From Rhododendron vialii (lineage: Eukaryota; Streptophyta; Magnoliopsida; Ericales; Ericaceae): a DNA stretch of 64,000 bases. The translations under genes were made by a program, and so were the position numbers. Of the stretch, positions 24,452-40,600 are shown piece by piece; position 1 is the stretch's first letter; every line of letters starts with the position of its first letter. The notes beneath the pieces are model-generated. The model had not been told where the DNA came from and did no database searches. It saw only the letters and a list, made by a program, of their open reading frames with translations. Where the stretch lies: positions 816,001 to 880,000 of the forward strand of contig NC_080558.1 in assembly GCF_030253575.1 (NCBI RefSeq), in the 5' to 3' direction.

Positions 24452-27400
24452 TCAATTCTCTTCATCAGAGTCAAAACACTGTCTCCTCCTCAAAGATTCC
24501 AGTACGGAAGGGGGGTTAGAACCCTTAAGCTTAGGCACACTCATGGCACTTAATGGTGGCGTTAAACCCCCATTGTTCACTTCCCTAAGCACTGACCGAG
24601 CCGTAGCTGCAGCCACCTTATCCGCCACAGCCGAAGCCACTTTCGAGGGACCACTTCTCAACTGCTCCTGGACCTTCTTGTGTTGTACACTTCTTTCAAT
24701 CGCAACCTTGGAAATACTTGGTGAACGGAAAGCACCTTCTTTTTTAACAATTGCAACCGCTTCAGCAGCAGTCGATTTGGCCTTGAGTGATTCGTACTTT
24801 TGCATGTCATACATAAGCTCTTTCCGAAGCTGCTTATCAGCTACCAGTATTTCATCAATCTCATTCTTGTAGTCCTTGAGAAGGATTCGGAGGCATTCCA
24901 TGAGGGATCCTGTTAAGGGGCTGTTTTTGCTTTCTAAAAGCCTTTTCAGCTCTATGAATATGGGGATGGTGTTTTGGATAAGCCCTTTTTTGACTGCTTG
25001 TGTTATAACCCTTCCTCTAGCAGCAGCTGCAGGTGAACCTCCTCCTCCTCCAGTATCTCCACCTTCTTCATCCATGTCTCCCAAGTCAGATGATGATCCT
25101 CCTCGGGTAAAGGGTATTCGGATTTCTTTGCATGCAAGAATCTGGAAAGCATCCTGTTGTTTTCACATTCAATAGCATAGGTTACATGAAAGAAACATAA
25201 CAAAAAGGACACGAAGCGATGCTTATATCTTTTGTGATTCTTTTCCTTTTCTGAAAATTGCAAATATCAACTTTAAAAAAGTACGAACAATAAAGCAGAA
25301 TGGGCCATACCAAGTGACTCTTTAATGGTTCAGGTTTATTGCTACCCATTTCACCCACACGGGAAAAAAAAAAAAACCTATTGCAGTTCACTTCTTTCAC
25401 TACTTAGTAAAATAATACAGCAACCTCTTTCATTGCATGGTACCATTTCAATGGTGACAAATCTAGCAGCTGCAGAGGAGCTTAACTGCTTCAATGGGAT
25501 TGGCTATCGAACTCAGATTTAGATAAACTTGATAGATATAGATTTCTTTACAAAGTTAGTACCTGCAAAACTGCTTGTCCGGTAGCATCTTCGGTATTCA
25601 GCATACCATCAGATGCAGAAGCAAGGATCTCTGCACATACTTTGGCAAAAGTGGCCAAAAGGTGCTCTGGAGCCATTTGTTTCAGCAACGAAACATAGAT
25701 GTGCATTCTTTTAGTCCTCGACCTCTCATCGTTACCTCTGGAAAAGGAAGATTTAAACCAAATTATGGCATGGTCACTTCAACAAAGTAGTGGTTATCTT
25801 TACATCTACCAAACTCTTCTGTTTGTTTGTCATTTTGCATGAAGTTTTGCAGAAGGCTTTTCAGAAACTGTCTTGAAAGCAGAAAACAATCCTTTTCTCA
25901 TGGAACTCAAAAATCACTGGAAACAGTTTTCGAGAGTTTGAAAACATCTTTTTGGTGTTTTTCTAAAAATGGGTTGTTTTCAAGTACTCGAAAAAATTAG
26001 TTTCGGGAATGGATGACCAAACAAATTTATCTTTGGTAGCAAATGAGAACAGAAAACAAAAACAATACCAATCAGCCGTCACATACCTAATAGAGAAAAG
26101 CCTGCTCTCGGATCTTGAACTCTGGGATCTACCATGTCCACTATGGGCATCACAGTCATTCAGGACAAAAATGGCTTCGACAAAACTATTATAAGCTAGA
26201 AGTGGTGCCTTGGCTACAAACAAATGACAAATGAAGTCAAGGCCAGACAACAGACTTAGATCATCGGTTCGAATGAATTTTGTGAAGTGATAACAGTGTG
26301 AAACCATAACAACCTTTTAAGATATTCCCAAAGAGAAAATCAGCTTGTTGCCGTATTCTTTCAGATTCGTCAACCAGGGATAACAGAAACCGTAGGAAAA
26401 GTACTCCTCTCCACTTCACATAGTCTCTCTAAATATGAGTGAATTAAAGAAGTCAGTTCACGAAAATTACCTTCAAAATGGAAAGCATAAAACTTTGAAA
26501 GTGACAAAAAAAATGAACCTGTAATAATCTTGAGAGTAGTATAAATGTCTGCCTCCTCACAAGCTCACACGGATCGCGGAGACACTTAGTGATCTTCGAT
26601 ATGTAACTGTTTACTTCACAAATAGCTAGTGAGAATTTAGAAGAATAATCCAGAACCACTTTTAGTTAAGCCAAGAAAACAAAAAAGGGTCTCACCAGTC
26701 AACTAGAGCAGTATATCGTATGCAGAAATCCGCCATCATTACAACAATGTTATTGCGAAGGGCTGCACAATCACTCTTTTCAAGCTCCTATATCATGACA
26801 AGCAGAGAGAGAAACTGTGGATTCAGAAACTGAGCAGAGTATTTCATCGTCAGAGAACAACTTGAGAAACTTAATATGAAACAAAGCTAATGCCAGGAAG
26901 CTGGTTATACTGCCAAATTTCAGTGGGAATTATTTGGAAAGAAATCATCAAAGTGAATACTTGCATAGTTTCATATTCAAAAAATATAAAAGTAATCAAA
27001 TTAAATACAATGATTTCAGGTCAGGTGGGTCATGGACTCATGATCACATGGAAAGAAATGCTGAGCACCAACCCCCGTAAGGCTCTGTTAGCATGTAGAT
27101 TTCACATAAAGGGATTTAATGTTCAATTTAAACAAACATACAAGATCTTTAGCTACATTTAGCTTGTGAAGCTAGAGTGCGTAGTAATGTCAAATAGTTT
27201 CATTTAGAACAGCATATATGCAAACAGATCCTAAGATTTGTGATTCTCTAGAACTAGTTTCTTAACACATGCTGGTCAACTACGGTGACTCCAAAGTCAT
27301 ACCTGTACAAATAATGGAATATAGCGTTTTGCAAGTTTCCCATCCGCAAGGCATATCTTCCCCATTGTTAGCCAAGCTTGGATATACAAAGAAGGCACTG

Positions 27401-30400
27401 TCTGTTTGATAGAATCCACAGGGTGTGGTAACTTGTTCAATTTTGGGCCAGAACTCCCGGAAGTAATAATGGTGTGTAAAACAGGAATAATGGCTTTCAA
27501 ATCGGCTAAAGGACAAACTATAACCAAGGACCCAATAGTATAAGTTGCAATAATTGCTTGTGATAACAATCTGAATGTGGTGTCTGCTGCTGCTCTCTGG
27601 CCCTTCTTAATCCCACTTGTAGGCGGCGTAAGAAAGCCGGTATCCTTGTTGCCTTCTGAATCCTTTGCAATGAACATGTCCAAAACTTGGGAAGCTTTGG
27701 ATAGAAGCTGGTGTACCCATTTCTTAACAAGACCATCAGCTTCTTCAATAGTCAAAGCTTTCCGCTTGCACAATGTTCTGAGTGCTTTCACATGCGCATT
27801 AACCTGACGTCAAATATATCACTGGTCACATAGTGACTAAGAAAAACTGATTGCAAAAGTAAGACACAAATGCAACTTTTGGATGGGAAATTAATGAATT
27901 TTGGTCATGTGAATTCTTCTTTCCATGAAATTCAGTATGGAACAGCATTCTCTTAAAGACAATGTGCATTCCCTTTTTTAAGTCAAGTAGTTAATTTCTT
28001 TGGGCGTATGCCGCATATCATACGCGTGTTTGTATTCCATAAAACAAGGGATATCAACAACCTAACTGTTTCCTTCCTAAAGGATACATATATGTGCTTC
28101 ATAAATAAAGTGCAGGGCATAACATGTATCATAAGACCATTGCCAAAAAGGTACATCTAATAGGAGCACCTTGTCCATTTTTTTGAGTCGTTTATGATTA
28201 ACGTAGAGATAGAGAACACACTGGTAGGAGTTCCTTTCTTGGAAGTATACCATTTGCCAATACTGTTCAGGCTTTGGAATGACAAGCAGATGCCAAAAGC
28301 CAGTCTTAATGTTAAGTAATTTGGTTGTAAATGGTGCTAGTGCATCAGAATAATGCGCACTGTGGCAAAAAAAAATAGGAGCATGCATGTGTACTTTTGG
28401 TTCTTTGGGTAGAAACCAAATACAGACCCTAGGAAAAGCCTATCAAGTTCCTCTTTTTGTGTGAGTTTTAAAGTTAAACTCAAGTACAACACCCAAAGTT
28501 ACAATCAGATAACTTGAGCTTGATTTCTGGCAGTTAAACAAATTCACACGTAATTGCATATACTAGATCATCCAATCTACGCATTACTAAATCTATTCTA
28601 TCATATAAAGGGAGACCAACAATTGGTGTGGACACCTTTTTGAGACTGACTCACACTAAACCCTAAAATACCCTCAAGTTTCAATTGCCAACCTGCCTAA
28701 TCATTCAGTAAATAAGTAGTGTAGGTAAGGACAAATGTGTAAACTAATACAAGACACAATCTTCTTCAATGTTTCACCTCGTTTTTAGAAAATTCAACTG
28801 CCCCTCAACATAACTGCTTCCCCCCGCCTACCCAGAGTTATGGGCTCAGTGAAAACAGAAAGAAAGGGACTATTGAAGGAGAATTTTAGGACCAACAGGA
28901 AACTATCCATTTTGCAAGTTAACATGGGTATTCTGTTTCATCAAGTTCTGTTATGCTTCCACGGTAAGACTTGGTCTCTGTTAAGTACATGTGTTGTGTG
29001 TGAGTGTGATCCGAAAATTAATCATTTGTCTATTTTTCTCCCATCAGAATTATTGATTTGTGAACTTGCATTTTCGATATTGTTGTTTCTGTTTGTCGGC
29101 AACGACAAAAAACAGTTTGCACACGCATCAGAGTTTGCCTCATCCTCTAGTAAGCTTTTAAAGAAGCAACAAAAGCATTCAAGCAAATGGACACATATGG
29201 ACAAAGAAGACATTTTGATGGATACAGATACAGATAAGGAATTGATGCATATGGCAGTACGAATTTCTCAACTTCTTTTCGTTCTGAAACTCCCTCCTAA
29301 GTTCAAGTTTTCAACTTCGACAACTACAACAGAACAGGGTTACGAATACGAACGGTAATCTCAAACAATGGGGACACGAATACAGCAGGGGCAAGGAAAA
29401 AAAGAGAGAATTACATATATAGCTATCATTCATACATCCATTGGACCAAATGTAACTCCAAACCATCATGGATTCTGCAATAATTAATGGATGATCCTCC
29501 AAAAGACACTACAAAGCACAAGTGACAATATTGGAACAATACCTCTGCGGAATGCATGTTAAAGTCCTCAATTCGTGTAAGCAATTCATGAGCTAAATCT
29601 GCTGCAGGTTCAGGAGGCAGTTCTGCAGAAACATTAGAGATTGTTTGCAAAAGGAAGACACGATCTCCTGCCCAAGTTACAGAATCGGACTCATAGGTAC
29701 CCACAACATCTTCATCAGCAAATCCCTGTTGAAAAGGGCTCCTAACCTCGCCATTCGGTTCATGCTTGTCAATGAGTTTCCAATGATGATAGAGGAACTC
29801 CCAATCCACTGCTTTAGAAAGGAACGCCGAAACCTCTGATAGAAGTAGCCAAGCACCAGGAGGAGCTGTCCACTTCTCTATTGGCCTTGAATGACTCAGC
29901 CATATGGACTCAGATGTCCTTATGATATTCTGTAGAGCACTAGCAAGTTTGGGCTTGAGCCGTTTCTTCTTTCCCAGGCTTACACAGATCTTTTTCACCC
30001 AAGGCATCACCTCACCATTACAAATCTCCCTCAATAGACCTAAGACTCCTTCAGGGAAGATAAACGCAACCTCCCTTTCGAAACTTTTTGCCTTCACAAT
30101 TGGATCATTGGAAAATGATTTGCTATTTGGGAAATTAGTATGTCCAGCTCTGGTCACCCGTTCCAAGACCAATTCTAGAAACAAGTTCTCACATTCTTCT
30201 TGAATACTTGATTCGTTATCAGTTATTAATCGTGGAATGGAATGTAGCCACTCTTTAGTCACGCTATCATCCGAGAATGTTCTAAAGGCCTACAAACCCA
30301 ATGCCGCATTGCATGAGTTAAACGATAACATGCACGTGCTTATATAAGAACTGGGAGCTGAAGGTTGATCACAGACAAATGAACATGCATAGATGGAGGA

Positions 30401-32439
30401 AGCCATTCTTCGGTGCACAAAATTTTTACTACAACTTATCATTATAAATATTTTGACCTAAAGTAGTTAAAGAAGTGTTTTTGATAGAATTTACTTCAAA
30501 ATCAACGCAGAAATCCACCACTTTGTCTATACAGAAAGCTCACAGTTTGGAAGTGTTCGACTTGTCCAAAAATGTTGTCATTCATTTTGAAACTCAAACG
30601 TAGAACCAGGACTATCTCAATCTGGTAACCCAAGTCAAACATTCCTAACTGATCGAATAGACGTAGTGTAAATTGAGAACTTGCTATCATTCAAACAGGT
30701 TGGTGGTTTCTTGTGCTTACACAGCTCATGTGGCTTTGAATAGAATTGCATCACAAATGTGACAAAGAAATGCACAAGATTCGTTGCAAATGTGAAGTCT
30801 TTTCTAATGAAAAAGAGAAAACTGATATGCACTTTGTGAATAAAGTTGTTACATGGGGAGGTAGGTGTTGGCGTATCTAGCAACAGTATTGCTAACTATT
30901 ATTAAGACTGAATAACTGGATAAATCTGGACTACTCCAAGATAATTAGGGGTAAGAAACAAAACATAAATACAGGCAATAACTTAACCTCAGAGAGAGCT
31001 GAAACAGCCGCTTTACGTATGCTAACAAGTGGATCTGAACAAGCCATGCCCATTGTCTTCAGCACATCTTCATCACAGCTCCCACCCAGAAGAGCTATCA
31101 ATTTCGAAATCAGAACAAGAGCAGCCTTTCTCACAGCTGCTTTCTCATCTGTGCACCTTTTCCTCAGCAGTTCATTCATCCCCATACCACTACTCTTCAT
31201 TACTCCCTTCAACACTTCCCAACACCTATCATCACCTGATAAAAACCCCACCAACTGAGCCACATTCATCAGAGCACGAGCCCGTATCCCTGCAGTTGCA
31301 TCCGAACACCGCTGAACCAAAGCCTCTAAACACCTCAACCCCCAAGAATTCTCAACCCCCGTTTCCAAATTTATCCCCAAAGGGTCTCTACAAGACATCA
31401 TTAGCATTGGAACAAGATCCACAGCCAAGAGCCTGAGCTGGGCCTTTCCTTGAGTCATCTTCACTACATACTCCACAAACCCGATTTGATCTTCGTATTC
31501 CATTGCTCTAACAATCTCCATTATTGCTTCCACAGCAGAAGCCCTTCCCTCAGCCTTCTCAGGCGCCTTGTGAACTAAATATTTTGGCAAATTCACAATT
31601 GCCTTCTTGATTTCACCCGAATCCTTCGCCATACCCATGACTCTTTTCACCACAAACCCAACTCCAAAGGCCCGAGCTTGAGATTTAAACAACAGAATCA
31701 ACATCGACAACGACTTCAACTCCTCAGCTGCACTAACCGTTTGATCCCCGTGCTCAGGCCTCAATACTTCGCTCAAAATCCGCGAGCACAGATCACACAA
31801 CTTACTAAAATTGCCCGAATTTCCACTCACCTCAACTGCCATTACTGGTATTTCAGCCACGGTTTGAATCAAAGACTTCAAACTATCAGGAAACCTGTCC
31901 AAATGAATCAAACCCAGAACAAGTTCCAACCTTTCCAGCACACAGAACAATACCCTCACATCAAATTTCCTCCTTTCACCCTCTTCCTTTCCTGCTTGGC
32001 AATCCTCAGCATTTCGAGCCTGGTTTCGCGAAGGCCCGGCCCAGCCACCACCCTTCTTCTTCCGGGCCCGCTTATCGGGAGGCGTGAAACTCGGGTTTTT
32101 AAAACACCGGCGGACGGAGCGAAGGAGAGAGAAAAAGGCCATGGGAGTGAAGAGGGTGAAGACAGGGGAATTAGGGGCGAGGAGGAGGGAAAGGTAGACT
32201 TTTGAGGCGGATAGGGATAAGTGGGCGGGACCCGAGTCGAGGGCGGAGGTGAGTGGAGGGAGGAGAGAGATGGGAGAGAGGTTGTTCGGAGGTAGCTCGT
32301 CGAAGAGGGTTTGGATGTCTTGGTTGTCTAGTAGGGTTTGGAGGTCTGAGAGGGTTTGGGAGGAGATAGGGGTGGGGGAGGAGGAGAGAGAGTGGTGGGT
32401 TTGGAGGGATGAGATGATTCGGTGAATGGTTTCGTCCAT
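24452..32439 (-). CDS. CAP-D3: Condensin II complex subunit D3 (CAP-D3)
   Basis: Nine exons on the complement: 30988-32439, 29543-30289, 27303-27803, 26696-26787, 26519-26606, 26314-26428, 26087-26213, 25563-25737, 24452-25153. All are GT-AG and in frame, giving 1332 residues (Arabidopsis CAP-D3 is about 1314). The protein is the HEAT-repeat regulatory subunit of condensin II, which compacts chromosomes and acts in interphase chromatin organisation. Visible marks are TAGIRARALMNVAQLVGFLS, EKAAVRKAALVLISKL and VSIRKAAVSALSE in exon 1, the Cnd1-type block KCLRDPCELVRRQTFILLSR over exons 4-5 with RDYVKWRGVLFLRFLLSLVD in exon 6, and a basic, disordered tail ending CFDSDEEN. The start MDETIHRIISS matches the family. 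An upstream in-frame Met would translate a CT repeat as Arg-Glu. The short exon junctions (Asp-Cys-Tyr at 26696/26606) are the least certain. Confidence 0.95.
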
Positions 32440-32474
32440 TGTTGGGTTTGGGAGGTCGGTGGTGCTTGCCCTGC

Positions 32475-32506
<32 letters not shown>
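32440..32506 (-). promoter_or_regulatory. CAP-D3 5' leader with CT/GA repeat
   Basis: Immediately upstream of the ATG is a microsatellite (CT on the plus strand, GA on the transcript, about 32479-32506). It sits where the 5' UTR must be. GA-rich leaders are common in plants and may bind GAGA-binding BBR/BPC factors. That role is inference. Confidence 0.5.
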
Positions 32507-32508
<2 letters not shown>

Positions 32509-32689
32509 GTCTACTTCGTTCCCGGCACTCGATAGAGCTTCAAAATTTTGGCGTTCCCGCTTCAAATTTTTGGGATAAATTGGATCATTGTTCTGGCATC
32601 TAGGAAGTGGGAAATACACCTCCCTCGCTAACAAATGAAATGAAAATCGCACCAATTTTTTGAAAATTGGTCCAAGAATGGAGTGAGAC

Positions 32690-33125
32690 GATTTTTTGCG
32701 TATCCGATCCCGCCTCAAAAATTATCACATGACCCCGATTTTGACCAGGTGTTTTTTGGGTACTCTCGTTTCTGCTCTTATCGGGAAATGGGTTTACCTG
32801 CCCTCACCCTGCTCCGTAAAAAAATTGTTAACTTAAAAGCAAAATAAAAGAAAATAGGTATAAATAAAGTGGTGTTTTAGTATAATAGTGAAAATATAAA
32901 GGTAAGAATATAAGGTTTTTTTAGTATAATGATAATTAGATTCGGGTAAAAAAATAGTTTTATATAAAAATACATTTTGGGGCGGGATACTTTCACCCCA
33001 AATCAGGACGGATTTTAAAATTTTCACCCCGACCCCGACCCTATACCTGAAAATGAGGTGGGAAACCCGTCCCATTCGGAGCGGGGCAGATCCGATTGCT
33101 AGGCCTAGCGGCATCCGCCACAACA
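32690..33125. mobile_element. Degenerate hAT-like repeat between CAP-D3 and TCTP
   Basis: Both sides carry the G/C-rich words typical of some plant hAT ends: GATCCCGCC and GACCCCGATTTT on the left, and CACCCCGACCCCGACCC and CGGAGCGGGGCAGATCCG on the right, around an AT-rich core. No exact terminal repeat or target duplication remains. The boundaries are approximate. Confidence 0.4.
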
Positions 33126-33617
33126 TGGGTTTTAAAAAATGCAATTATCATATGTTAAAAAAGAAAAATATCCCCAAATTATCTACATGAGCCACAGTTA
33201 GATTTTTTTCCTTTTTGTTTATACACTAGTTTTAATCCTTAAAATTTTTAAGAAAAGAAACCCAAAAAAAATATTTCAAAACTAAATTCAATAGATCAAA
33301 ATAAAATATTATAAAAGATGAGATCTAAATTAAGGGGGGAAAAAACTTCACACTTTGCTTTTTTTAAACTCTACTACACGAAAAGACAAAAAGGAAATAA
33401 AAAAACTAAAACAAGGGCTTTTTACCACAGGAAGGTGTGGTCTGCTTTCAAATGCTGGGCTCACCCATACAAAGCCCATTTCTACACTACTTTAGAACTT
33501 GACGGGCCTTCAGGCCCAAAAAAAGAAGGATACGATTGCCAATTAATCAAAAGAGGGTTCTATTTTGGTAAAATCAGAGACCCCATCGAATTCTTCTTCT
33601 TCCCCCAAACCCTCGCC
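33126..33617. other. Upstream region of TCTP
   Basis: AT-rich intergenic sequence between the hAT-like remnant and the TCTP core promoter. No gene seen. Confidence 0.5.
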
Positions 33618-33748
33618 TATATATTCTCTGTCTAATTATTTCTGAACCCTCTTTCGCCCTCTTTGCTCTCTCTCCTCTTTCCGTGTTCCTCTTTGCTCTC
33701 TCTCCTCCCCTTGTTTGGTGGAACGATCTCAGAGTTAGCTCTGCAATC
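33618..33748 (+). promoter_or_regulatory. TCTP TATA box and pyrimidine-rich leader
   Basis: TATATATTC at 33618-33626 lies 123 bp before the ATG. The leader that follows is strongly pyrimidine-rich and contains a direct repeat, CTTTGCTCTCTCTCCTC, at 33661 and 33691. TCTP mRNA is a classic 5'-TOP message in animals. A similar translational control in plants is plausible from this leader but not shown. Confidence 0.65.
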
Positions 33749-35883
<2,135 letters not shown>

Positions 35884-36429
35884 GAAGTTGGAATGCTAAT
35901 AGCTTCGCTTCCGAGTGGGAAAAGTGTGTTTTAGTTTTATGTTTTTAGTCGTATTTTTGGTGTGGGTTTTGTACTACTATGCAACTTAGAGTTTCCCTTT
36001 TTACTATTGGATTATGCTACCTTTGGAATTAATAAACATGGATTGGTATTTTATTGAAATTCTGGTTTTGGTTGGTTCTAGCTTTCCGATTTCATAGTTA
36101 TTATAGTGAACCCTTTGAAGTATTCAAAGAAGAGGGGAAAAAGGAAAGATTCTTATGGTCGGGTAGCATGTATCTATTGTCATGATAATGCCAGAGAAGG
36201 AATTTAAAGAAGGCATATTCTTGCAAGTGGTTGTGAAAAGCATCCAGATAAGGCAGAGAGATCTTGAAATTTCACATGATGGATAAAGAGAAATTTTTGG
36301 TTATCGGGTGGGCACCACATGGTTGTGCCCGCATGGTGCCCGAGCGAGATATGGGCCATCCAAAAGTATGTTGGACGGCCTAAATTGAAACTCCCTTACT
36401 CTTCTTATCCCACCACTCTTTCTTCTCTC

Positions 36430-36635
36430 TTTTTTCTTTTCAAATTTGAGCCGTCTAAAAAACCGAATGGACGGTCTGGATGCACCAAGCAAGCATCATG
36501 TGATATCCATTCGGCATTGCAAATTTCCTCTCTTTTTTCTCTTCAAATTTGAGCCGTCTAAAAAACCGAATGGACGGTCTGGATGCACCAAGCAGGCATC
36601 ATGTGATATCCATTCGGCATTGCAAATTTTCTCAT
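36430..36635. repeat. 103-bp tandem duplication downstream of TCTP
   Basis: A unit containing GAGCCGTCTAAAAAACCGAA and GATGCACCAAGCA at 36449 recurs at 36552 with only a few substitutions. The unit includes an inner ACCGAATGGACGGT near-palindrome like those in MITEs. The rest of 35884-37674 holds the two 3' UTRs and no other gene. Confidence 0.88.
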
Positions 36636-37674
36636 AAAGAGGAATGAAAATGTGATGAATTAAAGTACCACCTCGATCGATTAAAGAGCATGTTTGTGAC
36701 GGTGGATACAAATTTTAGATTCTAACTTTTATTCTATTCTGTTGTAGATTTTAAATTCTATATTCTAGTTAAAGTAGATAAACATATTTATTATAAAATG
36801 GTACCATTAACGGCAAAAAGTTGGAAAATTAGCTTTTATTAAACTTAAAACCTATAATATAATCTGAAGAGTTTCAGAAACTAGTCAAACCCAACTTTGA
36901 GATTTTCAGAAATTCATGTCTTTTTTACCTAATAAATATTGAGAATTTTTGGTATACAAATTAGCTAGAATCTCACTATGAATACCTATCGACACCTACG
37001 TACAACCCATCGAATGCTCAAATACATTCAACTTCAGAAAGAAAGAAGACAAAGCGAAGTCACAGTCAACGTAAGGTAACAACTCATCCTCAAGATCAAA
37101 TTAACTGCACAACCGATCAAAGATACTGTGGACTGAGGTATTACCAGATCAATATCACAGTCTATGAGATACAAATGAAAACCTTGGTTACAAGTACTAA
37201 AGGTGTCAAATGTCTTCTTTGAAAGTGTCCCGTCTTTCCTGAGAGAGAATAAGAATTCCTATGTGATTACAATAGCTTAACTACTTCATAGTAACTGTTA
37301 GAATGAAGATGACTAGTAACTGCCTGAATGGGGCCGAAGGTGAATGGAATTGTATGAAGAACCCTAGCTCCAAAATCAAACCGAGAAAAGTAGTATTAAG
37401 TTTCGCGCAAACTTGGGTTGTATAAACAAGTTGCCCGTCTTCCATTGAACGTTGCCAGTTACGCCATAAAGGGGTTACTACTTGGACCCAATGACCTTTG
37501 ATCAATCCAAGAAACAAGCAGAATTCCTAACCATAACCCCGACAAGCCCATCACATCAGAAGCTTGACGGTAGACATCCTCCGTAAACACATAGCAACGA
37601 ATGTCATATCATCAAGCTTCCGATGCAGCAGATATATACAAATTGCACAAAAAAGTTAATTGAAGTTGATATTG
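36636..37674. other. Gap between convergent TCTP and ESD4
   Basis: AT-rich sequence that should contain the 3' UTR of ESD4 at its right side. No gene or bounded repeat recognised. Confidence 0.5.
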
Positions 37675-40600
37675 TCACTCGGCTTTTAATCTTAAAATCT
37701 CCTTGGCAGTCCTCTGCCGAAAATATGGCATATCTTCCTACACAAAAAAAAGAAGTTAAAAGAGTTAGCATTACTTGGTGTAGAAATCGCAGGACAATCT
37801 GATCAGCACAACATTGGCCGCATCCATAGCCAAAGCATCTTGATGATAAACTAATATTGGGTTCGTGTTTAACATCTTAAAACAATGATATTTTTTCGGG
37901 AAGATGTCAAGTCAAATCCAGAAAGGAATCAAATCGAGATGGAGAAACTCAAAAAAGTATCAACAGGTGATTAACAGAGAAATTTCTTTACCACATAATA
38001 CACAATGACATGAAACTTGAAAGCATTATATTCCTCTTCTCTCCCACTATATCGTTTCTTATGAAAATGTTGACCCACTCATTACAATTTCCTTCTAGCC
38101 TTTTCTGTCTCCATTTCACTCTATGGAAATTATGTGCCACAAATCCCTTTTGGGATGTCACACTGAAAGCTAATGTAACACATCCAAAACTCCATTAAAA
38201 CGAAGCCAAACAAGACTAGGAAACTTAACAAGAAAGAAACAATACTTGCACATTGACGAACAAATGTTTCCAGAGCACTACCTATGGCCTACCTGTTTGA
38301 AATGGAGTCCAATATCTCTGCTATAGAAGTCAGCGTACTTGATCATGAACATGCCACAGTCCGACCTGTTCAAAAAAAAAAATCACCCTTTTATCATAAT
38401 TTAGAAACCATATGTACCCGTGCTTAAAAGATAAGCCATTAAGCACCAGATAAAAACCATTTCAAAATTTATCTTTACAGTTGGGAAAAAAAAAAATTAG
38501 CTCCAATGACGGCCAAATTAGCAACACTATGGAGGTACACATAGAAAAGAGGAAAAAAGATCAAGATACAATAGAGAACAAAGAGAGGATAATCCAGGAA
38601 CTTTGACACGAGTGAGGCCTGAAGGGACAACTATTTAGACTTTGGGCAAGCTAAGGCAAAACTATTAGAAATATGGAGGGGTTAAAGTAAAATTGTTTAA
38701 TTCCTTTTGTATATTCCAAAACTTGGGTGGGGATAATGAGAATTAATAGAAATTCTGATGCGCCAGCAACCCACTGTCCCCAATCTTGAGAACACAGTTG
38801 CACAGAATTTATATAAACCTAGAGAGCGAACATCTCCTCCGGACCTACATAAAATTACAATCACACTAGGTCAATGTACCAAATATAGTAACATGGATGG
38901 AACACAAGTCAATTCCACCCTGGTTGCTAAATATTCCAAGACAAGAAATGAAAAAAAAATACCAGGACAAGCAATTACAGATGTAAATGTGTTTTTCACG
39001 AAAAGGAACAGTTACAAAATAGGAATGTAAATTGATTTTTTACCCATTAAGAGATATATAAAACATCAAGTCATTAAGGGAATGATACCTGTATACAAAA
39101 AGAGACCGATTTAAAAAAGAGGCCACAAACCCTCCGCTCTCGTGTAAATCTAAAACATCTACCATATAAAGAAATTGACCAAGGGAAGGATTACCAATCC
39201 CCAAACACCAAAAATACAAGCTATTAACGAAAGAACTCTCAAGACTATGCAAAGGGCTTTCGAGAGCAACAAAATGATGTCGATTCCACTCATTCCAGGC
39301 AAGGCACATCAAACAATCGGGGTATCATATGCCCTAAATTCCTTCTCTCTTTCCTACATTGTTGCCTCTTCAAGGATGAAGAAGCTCCGACACCCTGCTC
39401 GGGAAGACCCAAGGCACTTTAGAGTTTAGACCAAAATAAGGCTGAGCACCAAAACTCCCAAGCGACTGCAATGTACAAGAAGATGAGAATATAGGGCCTT
39501 TTTCAAATGTGCAAACGGGATCCTAACACATATGTTGAGTGTAGAGAGTTTATAAGGGGGAAAAAAAAGTTGATTGCGCATCATTATGAAACTAAGGAGC
39601 AGGTTCACTATGCATGGATTTTATATATTGTAAAAGTAATCCTGTTTTCGTTAAAAAAAAAAACTACTTTTTTTTGAGCTTTTAATAATAACCATTCCGT
39701 AAGTTATCAGATCACAAAACGGTGATCCATCAAACTCTGCTGGTAGCTACATTTTCATCCACAAAACAAAATTTGAAACTTACAAGTATAGAAGAAATGT
39801 CGAATCAACAGGGAAAGTTGCCAAATATTCATATCCTAAGATCTGACATTAATATGTAGTTACATTGGAAAGGTCTAATTTTGGAATGTGCATTCATTCA
39901 GTTGCATTGATTGATAAAGAGATAATCTAGCAGGCAGAGATACTTCAAATAAGCTGTGTATCCATATGTATGACAAATCGGATACCAGTACGGAAGGTGT
40001 TGGAACGTGCCAAAGCATATCGATTCTATATCCAAAACAAGGGGTTCCATGCACGCTTTTTCTTTTTTCCCCTTACCCTTTTGGCCAGATACATAAATTT
40101 TGAAGACAGCTCATCCACAACTGTCATGATTGTTTGCTAAACGCAATGTTCTAAGGACCACTAGCTGCTACTCGGGCGGAAGAGAGGCGCCTAGCTGACT
40201 AGTCGGCGCCCAGAGATTAGTTAATTTTACAATTTCCTAAAAAATAATATTTCCGTACCTCGCCCAAAGTTTTGACTAAGATATGACACAATACTAAAGT
40301 AAAACTAAAAAGTAAACAATAACAAATAACTAGATAATCTTACTCAAGGTTTCTTTTTTTGCTTGGTGAGCAGCTAAGGATAAGATTCTCACCATAGATA
40401 ATCTTATACGACATCGGATGGTTATGGTGGATCGGTGTTGTATGTGCTTCGCATTCGTTTATTCATTGTTCGATCGCCAAGGAGCTTTGGAATGTGGTTC
40501 TTGTTTTGTGGGACATATAGCGGGTTTTCCCTTCGACTGTGGTGGACCTTTTCAAGAATGGTATGGAGCTAGAGTGTGTAGAAGAAGACAGAAGCTATGG

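Noticed and set aside
28077-28388. Minus-strand frame of 103 codons in the same CAP-D3 intron
   Set aside because: Looked briefly like a retroelement fragment but holds no recognisable motif, and the frame does not join to CAP-D3 exons.
28840-29358. Open plus-strand frame of 172 codons inside a CAP-D3 intron
   Set aside because: No family resemblance, low-complexity Ser/Thr end, lies antisense in the intron between two well-supported exons.
31678-32205. Plus-strand frame of 175 codons opposite CAP-D3 exon 1
   Set aside because: Shadow of the minus-strand coding exon, with no independent support.
32440-32718. N-terminal extension of 93 codons for CAP-D3
   Set aside because: In frame with the gene but it translates a CT/GA microsatellite as repeated Arg-Glu. 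The family start lies downstream at 32439.
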